DNA of 64,000 bases from Populus alba (Eukaryota > Streptophyta > Magnoliopsida > Malpighiales > Salicaceae): contig NC_133297.1 in the NCBI RefSeq assembly GCF_005239225.2, positions 18,464,147-18,528,146 on the forward strand. The letters run 5' to 3'. The position numbers and the translations under genes are program-made. The notes under the pieces are model-generated. The model searched no databases. It saw only the letters and a program-made list of their open reading frames with translations, and was not told the DNA's origin. Below, one piece after another: positions 11,918-20,899 of the stretch. How positions within the stretch are numbered: the first letter of the stretch is position 1; each line of letters begins with the position of its first letter.

Positions 11918-12227
11918 ATCGGCAGCCGAAAACTGCGTCGCTGCCGATTTCTGCATCGGCAGCGAAAACTGCGTTGCTGCCCAATCCAGAATCGGCAGCG
12001 AAAACTGCGTCGCTGCCCAAACCAGAATCGGCAGCGAAAACTGCGTCGCTGCCGATTTCTGCATCGGCAGCGAAATCTGCGTCGCTGCCGATTTCTGCAT
12101 CGGCAGCGAAAACTGCGTCGCTGCCCAATCCAGAATCGGCAGCGAAAACTGCGTCGCTGCCGATTTCAGCATCGACAGCGAAATCTGCGTCGCTGCCGAT
12201 TTCTGCATCGGCAGCGAAAACTGCATT
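11918..12227. repeat. Second ATCGGCAGCG/CGCTGCCGAT alternating array
   Basis: About nine units of roughly 36 bases made from the same stem words as the array at 9365-9680, with different spacers (AAAACTGCGT, TTTCTGC, CCAATCCAGA). It lies near the transcription-start end of the LTR, whereas the other array lies near its far end. Confidence 0.9.
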
Positions 12228-12258
12228 CATCACCATCTTTCTCTCTCTCTTTCTCTTT

Positions 12259-12260
12259 AA

Positions 12261-12287
<27 letters not shown>
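12259..12287. repeat. (TA)n microsatellite
   Basis: About 14 TA units just inside the LTR end. It is read through by the minus-strand pol frame, giving a Tyr-Ile repeat that is certainly not a protein feature. Confidence 0.9.
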
Positions 12288-12291
<4 letters not shown>

Positions 12292-12303
12292 TGGGTGTTT
12301 ACA

Positions 12304-12315
12304 TTCTCCCCTCCT
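12304..12315 (-). promoter_or_regulatory. Polypurine tract
   Basis: On the minus strand AGGAGGGGAGAA sits directly before the LTR start TGTAAACACCC. This is the plus-strand primer of reverse transcription. The pol frame is open through it. Confidence 0.75.
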
Positions 12316-14460
12316 AAATATGAATTTCGTCCTCGAAATTTTAAAAGTTTCACACTCCATACCTGGTAGTTCAAATAAATTGGGGTACTTTTTCCTCATC
12401 TCAGCCTCCCTCTCCCAAGTTTCCTCTTCTACTTGAGCATTTCGCCATAAGATTCTGACGATGGGGATCTTTTTGCTCCGTAACTCCTTTACTTCTTGAT
12501 CTAGTATCCTTATGGGTCTCAATTCCAGTGTTAAGTCTTCCTTGACTTCTACTGGAACCTGGGGTAGAACTCGGGTGGGGTCTATGTCAGCCTTCCTTAA
12601 CAAGGAGACATGGAACACATTATGGACCCTGGCTAACTGTGGGGGCAAATCCACCTTATAGGCTACTGGTCCAACTCGTTGTAAGATTTTGAAGGGTCCG
12701 ATGAAACGGGGAGTTAACTTCCCTTTCAACCCAAACCGTAACATGTTCTTCCATGGGGCTACCTTCAGGAACACCTGGTCCCCCATACTGAACTCGAGAG
12801 GTCTTCTCCTCACATCGACATACTTCTTCTGTCTATCCTGCGCGGCTTTGATGCGATCCCTGATAGTTCTCACTTTCTCCGTGGTAACTTGGACCAACTC
12901 TGCGCCATATAACTTCCGGTCCCCAATTTCCTCCCAACACAAAGGAGTTCTGCACCTCCTACCATACAAGGCTTCATACGGGGCCATCCCTATTGTGGCT
13001 TGATGACTATTGTTATACGTGAACTCCACCAATGCCATGTGTTCCTCCCAGTTTCCTCCAAATTCTAGCACACAGGCCCGTAATAGGTCTTCCAAGACTT
13101 GGATGACTCTTTTCGATTGGCCATCCGTTTGAGGGTGAAACGCAGTGCTCATGTCCAACCTTGTCCCCAAGGCATGTTGTATGCTCGGCCAAAGTCGAGA
13201 GGTGAACCTGGGATCTCGATCCGATACAATGGACACCGGAATCCCATGAAGTCGTACCACCTCATTTATGTAGATCTTGGCAAGCTTGTCCACCGAGTCG
13301 GTCATCTTTACGGGCAAGAATAGTGCGGATTTCGTCAACCGATCTACAATGACCCATATCGCATCATTTCCTTTTCTCCCTTTGGGAAATCCTGACACGA
13401 AATCCATGGTGATCATCTCCCACTTCCATTCTGGAATTTGTAATGGTTGTAATGGTCCCGCAGGCCTTTGGTGTTCAACCTTGACTTGTTGACATATCCC
13501 ACACTTTGACACATACTCAGCTATGTCCCTTTTCATATTAGGCCACCAATAGAGGTGTTTCAGGTCTTGATACATCTTAGTGCTGCCAGGATGTATGGAG
13601 AATTTGGACTCATGAGCTTCTTGCAGAATCATTCGTTTGACTGTTTCATCATCAGGCACGTACAACCGTTGTCCCATCATCAAGGATCCATCATCCGCTA
13701 CTCGGAATTTCATTTCTACCCCGGCCTCCACATTCTTCCTAATCTTGGACCCCACCTTGTCATGGAATTGAGCATGTAGTATATGTTCTCGATACGTTGG
13801 TCGCACCAATAATTGGGCTACTAACCCACCTCTTGCATCAATTCCCAAATCTGCACCCAACTCTTTTAATTCTGCCAATTGCCGCTCCTTTCCCACTGTT
13901 AAGCTTCCCAAGGAGGCTTTACCTTTGCGACTGAGGGCATCTGCCACCACGTTTGCTTTCCCCGGGTGGTATTCTATGGTGCAATCATAATCCTTAATGA
14001 GCTCTATCCACCTTCTTTGCCGCATGTTCAACTCCTTTTGCGACATCAGATACTTCAGGCTCTTATGATCAGTAAAAATTTGGGTTTGAGACCCATACAA
14101 ATAGTGTCTCCATATCCTCAAGGCAAATACTACAGCTGCCAACTCCAGGTCGTGCACCGGGTAGTTCACCTCATGAGTCTTTAATTGCCTTGATGCATAG
14201 GCGATCACCTTCCCATGTTGCATCAAAACACACCCCAATCCCTTCCCCGAGGCATCACTATATACCACAAAACCCTCGGTCCCTGAGGGAAGAGTTAAGA
14301 CTGGAGCAGTGGTGAGCCTCCTGTTCAATTCTTGGAAGCTTGCCTCACATTCTTCTGACCACACCCATTTCTTATCCTTCCTAGTTAGCTGGGTCAAAGG
14401 GGTTGCAATCAGGGAAAAACCTTCGATAAATCTCCGATAGTATCCTGCAAGTCCCAGAGT

Positions 14461-14824
14461 GTTAGTTGTTAGGGCTGGAGGAACTATACGTTAACAAGCT
14501 AGCTTTGAAGTGTTTGTCATCGTACCATAACTTTCCAAACGATTTGAGTTCATTTTATAAAAAATAACCAAGGCAACAAAAAAAATTAATGAACAGAATA
14601 ATTAATCAGTTTGGTTTGACTAAATTAATATGCAAAAGTATATTTTCGCATGAATTCTAGAAAAGCCATGCTATTCTTTTAGAAAAGCCATGAATTCTAA
14701 AAAAATTGAAACTAAAAAGGCACTATTGAAATAACAGAACCGAATTGAACACAAACCGGAAAAAACCGAAAACAAACCGGAAAAAACTGAGCCAAACTGA
14801 TAAGTTTGAATTGGTTTTTGTTTT
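14461..14824. other. No gene; includes an unoccupied copy of the hAT insertion site
   Basis: No coding signal is visible. Bases 14491-14551 (GTTAACAAGCTAGCTTTG onward) match 37405-37440 joined to 39662-39692, that is, the same sequence without the 2.2-kb hAT-like insertion. Bases 14700-14820 contain repeated AACCGAA/AACCGGA words, a common simple repeat in plants. Confidence 0.6.
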
Positions 14825-15145
14825 AAAATGGTTGGATCCATCAACGTTGGGTCCCGGCCTATCAGGACCTGCCTAACCAACATTATTGATCTTGCGTCAG
14901 GACTCAATCTCTTGGGTCCTGCGTCAGGACCCACTTTTCTTGGGTTGTGTCATGATCCAACGCACTTGGGTTTGACGTTACAACCCAAGGCTAATGAGTC
15001 CGGCGTCAGGACCCAGTTTCCTTGGGCTGCGTCAGGACCCAAGGCTAATAGGTCATGCATCAGGACCCAGCTCTCTTGGGCTGAGTCAGGACCCAAGGCT
15101 AAGGGGTCCTGCCTCAGGACCCAAGGTTCTTGGGTCTTAGGTTTC
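14825..15145. repeat. Minisatellite with GGGTCCTG..CAGGACCC hairpins
   Basis: Degenerate tandem copies of a unit containing TCAGGACCCAAGGCTAA. Two perfect palindromic copies occur at 14914-14932 and 15104-15122 (8-bp arms, 3-base loop). Related sequence with TTGGGTC words precedes the AT-rich repeat at 35500-35780 and 52090-52340, so this is probably the head of the same repeat family. Confidence 0.7.
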
Positions 15146-15560
15146 TAAATATAATTATTTTTATTATAATTAAAAGTATTAATATTAAAAATAGTATTAT
15201 TTGTGTTATAAATATAATTATTTTTATTATAATTATATAATATTATTAATAAAATAATTAATAAATTTGAAAAAAATATTATCAATATTGAAAAACAACC
15301 ATAGATTTGATTTGAAGTGTAAAAATAATGATGATTATTATCGTTATGATTATCATTATCATTAATAAATTTTAAAAAACTATTATTACTATCGAAGAAA
15401 AACCATAATTTTTTTTGAAGGATTACAAAAAATAAAAAATTTTGGCAGACAAGTGAAATATTATTATTAATATTATAAATATTATTGTTGGGTTTGGCGT
15501 TGCAGTCAGACTCAGTGCTTTTGAGTCCAACTTTGCAACCAGACTCAATGCTTTTACATC
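15146..15560. repeat. ATT-rich dispersed repeat, copy 1
   Basis: Mostly ATT/TTA triplets with the recurring phrases ATTATAATTAATATTATTAA and GAAAAACAACCATAGATTTG. The same phrases in the same order occur at 17268-17700, 35166-35470, 35770-36370 and 52340-52625. Triplet composition alone would not prove a family. The non-triplet phrases do. Confidence 0.7.
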
Positions 15561-15785
15561 TTATATTTTTATGATATTTAAAAGGTAAACCTGCGGCATA
15601 GCACCGGACACCAAACTAGTATATCCTAATTGGTTTCTATTTGAAGTTTCACCCATATGATATTCTATAATAAGAACATATCCGAAGTCATCTTTACGCT
15701 TCTGCCCTTGACCTGTAGCATATTCTATATTTAATGCCCACTCCAGTTTCAAAAAATGCAGAATAGAAACCGCTCCTCCTGAGCC

Positions 15786-16688
15786 ATGGTGCTTCTTCCT
15801 TGTACTGTTGCTTTCCTACTCCTTTCCTTCTTACAGACTGTAAAAATCGCAAGTAAGTTTGCGTCTCTTTCTATTTTAATTACCTCCTTCCATTTCTAAA
15901 GAATTTAGCTTAACTGAGCTGTCTTCATTTCAGTCTATGAAAACAAAAAATGTTGGTGTTCTGTTTTGTCGTTTAAAAATTGCTGTCTGATCATCTGCTT
16001 TAAATTTTGCTGCTTTTTGTGCAGACCCGCAATCATTCATCGGTATAAACTATGGCCAAGTTGCGGACAACCTTCCACCACCACCATCCACCCCAAAGCT
16101 TCTTCAATCCACTTCAATCCAAAAAGGTCCGATTATATGGATCGGACCCCGCCATAATCGAAGCCTTAGCCAACACCGGAATTGGAATTGTTATCGGCAC
16201 TGCAAATGGTGACATTCCAGGACTAGCCTCTGATCCCAATTTTGCCAAGAGCTGGATCAACACAAACGTGCTTCCCTTCTATCCAGCTAGCAATATCATC
16301 CTCATCACTGTTGGCAACGAGGTCATGACTTCCAATGACCAGAATCTCATGAACAAGCTCTTACCAGCAATGCAAAATGTACAGAATGCTCTAAATGATG
16401 CATCGCTCGGGGGTAAAATTAAGGTCTCCACAGTTCATTCGATGGGAGTGCTTAAGCAGTCGGAGCGTCCTTCTTCTGGAAGCTTTGATCCAAGTTATGG
16501 GGATCTGATGAAGGGCTTGTTGGAGTTTAATAGTGCGAATGGTTCGCCTTTCGCAATCAATCCCTACCCTTACTTTGCCTACAGAAGCGATACAAGGCCT
16601 GAGACTCTTGCTTTTTGCCTTTTCCAGCCGAATGCAGGACGAATGGATGGAAACACTAAGATCAAGTACATGAACATGTTCGATGCCC
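15786..16688 (+). pseudogene. Glucan endo-1,3-beta-glucosidase (GH17), 5' fragment
   Basis: Exon 1 (15786-15852) encodes a signal peptide, MVLLPCTVAFLLLSFLQTV. A 172-bp intron follows with donor GTAAGT and acceptor TGCAG. Exon 2 (16025-16688) starts with SFIGINYGQVADNLPPPP and carries TVGNEVMTSND, which includes the general-acid glutamate of GH17 enzymes that hydrolyse callose and other 1,3-beta-glucans in cell walls. It ends at MNMFDAQ followed by a donor-like GTGAGA at 16689. The last exon, which should hold the nucleophile in ETGWP, is absent: repeat sequence starts near 16740. In addition, the A run at 16121-16125 is one base too long, so the start of exon 2 and the rest of exon 2 are in different frames. 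Family lengths are usually above 330 residues and this fragment covers about 240. It is not a working enzyme. Confidence 0.9.
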
Positions 16689-16739
16689 AGGTGAGAGTAA
16701 ATCAAATTGCAAGTGCGAAAATTTTGTATCAATAGATGA

Positions 16740-17262
16740 TCTAATAAAAATGCACAAATAAGCCCGAGTCACAGAAGCAACACCACAACACCACCAGCAA
16801 CAGCAGCCACCGCCACTGACACCATCACTAGCAACAACGACAGCAGCACAAGCACGAGCACGAGCACGGGCACTGGCACAAGCACGAGCACGAGCTCAAG
16901 CACGAACACCATCACCATCAGTAGCGGCGGCAACAAAGTATATTTGATTAGGATTTTCAATTTAGATTTGTTGGATGGGTTTATGGGACTTTCTTTGATT
17001 TTCCTTTTCTTTTATGACTTGCATACTTAGAATAAGAAGTTGTAAAGAGACGATGAATATGGGTTAAGGTTTTTCTCTTTATTTTATAAGTTTCTTTGTC
17101 GAATCTATTGTTTAGGAGTAAATTGAAAAAATAATTGGAAAATGAGTTCAAGGGATATTTGTTGGTTGAGTATTATTATTAATGTTTTTTTTTAAAAAAA
17201 AAAACAATTCAGCTAAAGAGAAAAAGCAAGTTAAGTTTATGAGCTAGCTCTATTTACACTTT
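16740..17262. repeat. Repeated block, copy 1 (truncated)
   Basis: This shares a CACGAGCACGGGCAC-type low-complexity run, then TATATTTGATTAGGATTTTC and about 300 further bases, with 17880-18174 and 29240-29700. It starts just after the GH17 fragment and stops at the AT-rich repeat near 17268, whereas the other two copies continue to a dUTPase fragment. The short plus-strand frame rich in Ser and Thr across the low-complexity run is shared with 29238-29474 but resembles no protein I know. Confidence 0.75.
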
Positions 17263-17267
17263 TACTG

Positions 17268-17700
17268 TGTGCCAGGCTTTTGGATCCGCCATTTAAGAGA
17301 GGCTCAAAGCTCTTAGGCCTGATATTACAGACAGACCACTTAAACTTGAGTAAGTTTATTGTTATTATTTATATTATAAATATTTTGAAGTTTATTATTA
17401 TTATTATTATTAAAAATATTATTATTTGTATTATAATTAATATTGCTAATATTAAAAATATTATTATTTATATTATAAATTTTATTGTTTTTATTATAAT
17501 TAATATTATTAATATCATAATTAAGAAAATTTAAAAATATATCATTAATTTTGAAAAAAATTATAAATTTTAATTAAATGATAAAATTATTATTATTATT
17601 ATTAATAATAAATTTGAAGAAAAATATTATTATTATTAAAGAAAAACAATAAGTTTTATTTGAGGAGATTAAAACCTATAATAAAATTATTATTATCTTT
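17268..17700. repeat. ATT-rich dispersed repeat, copy 2
   Basis: It begins with GGCTTTTGGATCCGCCATTT, the same head as 35717-35790, and runs through ACTTGAGTAAGTTTATTG into ATT triplets. No gene is present. Confidence 0.75.
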
Positions 17701-18174
17701 TTAATTGCTCTCGATGTCTCTATTATCTCCATTAGTAATGATAAAAAAATGTTGAAAGAAATATTCAATTTTTTAATACGCATCATTATCAACAATATTT
17801 GAAATACATAGAATCATCATTTTTAAACAAATAAATTCAAAATATTCTTGCAAATTGCATCTTCAAAAACCCATTTAATTTATTCTAATAGATCCAGTCA
17901 CTAACAGCACCACCACAAGTAGCCACCAAAAGCAACAATACGTGCTCGTGGTCGTGCAATTGCACAAAGACCATTAGCATCAGTAGTAACAACAATACCA
18001 AAATATATTTAATTAGGATTTTCAATTTAGGTTTGTTATATGGGTTTATGGCACCTTTTTTTTTGCCTTTTCTTTAATGACTTGCAAACTTAGAATAAGA
18101 AGATGTTAAAAAATGATGAAGATGGGTTAGGAATTTTCTTTTATGACTTGTTTTGGAGTAAATTGAAAAAATAA

Positions 18175-19787
18175 TGATGTAACTAGATTATTCAATAGTT
18201 TCACCCACAGTTAACTAGTGTTTTGCCTATTATATATATATAAAATGCCTTGATATTCTTTGTTTTATGTTTTGAAGGTATTTTTGGATGAAAGATGCAA
18301 AAAGGAGTAAATTTGAGGTAATTGGCAGATTTGACGTTCAGTTGATGTTTTGTGCAGAGCGTGAGTTCTAGAGATTGAAATGAAGTGATTCCAGTGAAAT
18401 TAAAAAGCTAACATCCATACCTTTCTATAAATGTAATGAAAGAAAAATAAAAAGAGAAAGATCATAGAGATCACATCCTTCAAAGTCAAATCTCGCAGTC
18501 TGCCAATGTTGATCCTTGTCCATTCAAAATTCAATATCTGGAGCTTCGGAATTCCAATTAATGCAAACTCAATTTTTTTGGATTCTTTACTCAAAGATAT
18601 ATAAACTCTCCAAATTTCAACCAAAAAAGATGTCATATGAGGGAGATATGATTTTTTAAAGATGACAACTGAATTCTGCCAGCAAACAGGTTTCGTGAAG
18701 AACCGAGTCCAAATTACATTCTGAAGCATCTAAATCGACATCCAGGTTTTTCTATCAGCAATTTAGCTTCTCTAAGTCAGAGATTGAAGATTTCATGCAA
18801 GGCTATTTCTTCTTTTTAGGGAAAATAGTTATTGAAGTACTTAAATGTAAATTGTCAACTTAAGAAAGGGCTATTTTATAAAATAAGGACTAGGGTTTCT
18901 TAGCCTATAAAAGGAAAGAGAGATGAGAAAGAGGAGAAGAAGGAGGCAGCAGCCAGTAGAGAATAAACACAAATTCTCTCCTCTACAAACCCAAAAATTA
19001 TGCTCTCTTCATTATTTAGGAGTAGTTGTTCAATAGTTATGCAAGGCTAAGCTCTTTTCTTGGTTGCAAGGACACAAGAAACCTTCGGATTTCAAGAACT
19101 GTGAGATTTATTCTTCCTTTTATTTTCAGTTTATGTTATGAATGAGTATGATTGTTTTTCTATGCATATTTCCTATGATTGTTGTTGATAATTGCTAGAG
19201 CGGACTCTAAGTTATTGTTGTGAACAATCTATTGCTAAGTTTAATATCAAAACCGGAGTTGTGATATACGAACTTGTGAAGCAACTAAGCTTGATAATTA
19301 TGGTGGAACTACATTAATGAACTTAGAGAGAACATTTGAACAAAGTGACACAAGCTGCGGACATCTTGGATGTTCATCTTGATGAAATTATCTAGTTCTT
19401 AAAGTTGCCATTAAATTGAATCATTAGTGCGGACACTTTGATTGTTTGTTGGTTAGGATTAGTTATACGGCGGATCCGTTAATTAATCAACGTTAAGAAA
19501 AGATAAAATTTCAGAACATAAACTGCAATTTTCGTTGGTGAATGTGTGCTTGCGACCAAGGTTTGTTTTCTTGATAAATTTTGATTTCAATTAATTTTGT
19601 TAGCTAGTTTAATTTCTTCTATATTTTAGATCATCACAAATCAAAAACCCCCCAAATTGCATAACGTATAGCATAAAAATCTGAACTAAATCTTCCTCAT
19701 GGGATCGACCCCTTGCTTACTCTAATACTATCTTGTGTGTTGTGTTTTAAGCTAGGGTAATTAATTTGTGCGACCACGACATCGCAA
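18175..19787 (+). mobile_element. Solo LTR, 1613 bp, TSD AATAA
   Basis: It begins TGATGTAACTAG and ends ACATCGCAACA. The five flanking bases are AATAA on both sides (18170-18174 and 19788-19792), and the flanks are contiguous in the third copy of the repeated block (near 29600), which shows the empty site. There is a plus-strand TATA-like box CTATAAAAGG at about 18905 with a purine-rich leader after it. No internal region remains, so the element was reduced by LTR-LTR recombination. The superfamily is not certain. Confidence 0.85.
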
Positions 19788-20310
19788 CAAATAATTAGAA
19801 AATTAGTTTAGGGAATATTTGCTGGTTGAGTATTATTATAAATTAAAAAACAATAATTTAGCAAAAGAAAAAAGAAAGGAAAAGTTAAGTTTATGAGCAA
19901 GCTCCATTAACACTTTTATATGGTGCGCTCAATTCCCAATCCAATGGAACAATGAAAGGTGTTGTTGTATTTGGCTTTGTGAATTCTTTATATATTTTAT
20001 ATATGGACCAACTGACTTATTTGGTAGAAATTTGATCTTTATGAGTATAAAAAATCCCAATTTTGGTAGTTTCATTGGTGGATTGTGAATATTTTTGCAT
20101 GATGCTATAAAATATATACAACCTTGTTGCAGGTGGTTAATAAAAAGATAAAAAAGGAAATGAAACCATAAAACACCCCTATCTTCATTAACCAAAGGAA
20201 GTCCTTCACCAAACCCAAAACTTTTACTGCGTAGTCCACCATCTGTTTGTTGAATTTAAACACCAAGAAACAGAAACATTTATGAAAAAACATTACAAAT
20301 CAAAGAAAGC

Positions 20311-20640
20311 TCAAACACCAGTAGATCCAAACCCTCCAACACCTCTCTCAGTTGCATCCAAATCCTCGATTTGTATGACATCAGGAGTTACAATTTTCTC
20401 AAGAATCAACTGTGCAGTTCTATCGCCAACCTTTACCTTAAAATCAACATTAGAGTAATAACCCTATCAGGCCTCTGTAATCAGCATCTATGACACCAAC
20501 ACCCACATCAATTGAGTGCTTCAATTCCAATCCCGATCTTAGTGCTAAAACAACAAAACTCAATTTTAGAAACAAAACCAAACCATCCGTGAACATAAAT
20601 TAAAAGGTACGAAGTGAGATTTACCAATACAAGCATAGGC
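20311..20640 (-). pseudogene. dUTPase (deoxyuridine triphosphatase) 3' fragment, copy 1
   Basis: Minus-strand sequence encodes the last exon of a plant dUTPase, which hydrolyses dUTP to dUMP and keeps uracil out of DNA. Motif [12 protein letters not shown], motif [10 protein letters not shown] and the C-terminal motif [12 protein letters not shown] followed by TGA (20311-20313) are all readable. The acceptor AG is at 20545-20546 and the upstream exon edge with donor GTAAAT is near 20624. Between motifs III and IV a deletion of the usual strand (the VILFNH region) shifts the frame. The same lesion is in the second copy at 34800-35166. The N-terminal exons are missing. Confidence 0.85.
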
Positions 20641-20899
20641 AAACTTCATTCTTTATAAGTGAATTTTACACTCAATCGCCCTGTAACTCGATCACAATTT
20701 CAGGACCATAACAAATTCTTATCAGAGCAGGAAGTTATGTGTAATTCCTATAACAACTTACAGACAATTTGAGATCTTCATGAAGATGTATCAGGAGAAT
20801 CGATAGAAAGTTAGAACCGAGAGGGACCAACTTTATGCTCGAATTGAAGAACTTTCTTGTGGCTTGGCTGCAATCAGATTAGAGGTTCATCAAGGAGAT

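Larger units (their letters stand above)
8733..12303 (-). repeat. 3' LTR of the Tekay-like element, 3571 bp, minisatellite-rich
   Basis: The ends are TGTAACAACCC (8733) and GGGTGTTTACA (12303), imperfect inverted repeats with the canonical TG..CA. The right end abuts a polypurine tract. The LTR is unusually long because about 1.8 kb is tandem arrays (9365-9680, 9690-9995, 10336-10930, 10965-11285, 11918-12227), each described separately. A minus-strand TATA box lies at 11789-11796. Related LTRs occur at about 39740-51896 and from 63059. Long open frames across the arrays are by-products of repeats, not genes. Confidence 0.8.
12166..14458 (-). pseudogene. Tekay-like pol C-terminal part: RNase H, integrase, chromodomain
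   Basis: One uninterrupted frame of over 750 codons. In order: the end of RT ([10 protein letters not shown]), RNase H ([15 protein letters not shown], then [10 protein letters not shown]), integrase zinc-binding domain (HPGSTKMY, then CGICQQ), the catalytic core with MDFVSGF and VSDRDPRF, and a C-terminal chromodomain with [16 protein letters not shown] near 12430. The third catalytic residue of the D,D(35)E triad is lysine instead of glutamate (DGQSKRVIQ, codon 13111-13113), so integrase should be inactive. The N-terminal half (gag, protease, most of RT) is absent. The frame has no stop before the LTR and ends at 12166 inside it. The long open frame suggests a fairly young insertion despite the truncation. 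Confidence 0.85.
8733..14460 (-). mobile_element. Tekay/Del-like chromodomain Ty3/gypsy element, 3' part
   Basis: On the minus strand the element runs from the end of reverse transcriptase (14458) through RNase H, integrase and chromodomain to a polypurine tract (12304-12315) and then the 3' LTR (12303 down to 8733). The 5' half is missing: reading stops abruptly at about 14458 in the motif [10 protein letters not shown]. Without a 5' LTR, no target duplication can be tested. The five bases left of the LTR are ATTTC. Confidence 0.85.
17701..20644. repeat. Repeated block, copy 2, holding a solo LTR and dUTPase exons
   Basis: Bases 17701-18174 plus 19788-20644 match 29050-29840 plus 33694-33870 plus 34680-35130 with the intervening insertions removed. 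The match covers non-coding sequence and the dUTPase exons, so a single ancestral segment was duplicated, after which each copy received different insertions. Outside the LTR and dUTPase exons I see no gene. Confidence 0.8.

Noticed and set aside
11838..12374. Open frames over the array at 11918-12227
   Set aside because: Same reason: translated minisatellite with a TA microsatellite tail, inside an LTR.
16769..16960. Val/Leu-rich minus-strand frame and Ser/Thr-rich plus-strand frame over the CACGAGCACGG run
   Set aside because: Low-complexity DNA translated on each strand. The three block copies do not conserve the peptide.
20700..20760. tRNA gene suggested by the TATCAGAGCAGG sequence
   Set aside because: It matches the complement of a tRNA 3' end as a primer-binding site would. 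No cloverleaf can be formed from the neighbouring bases.
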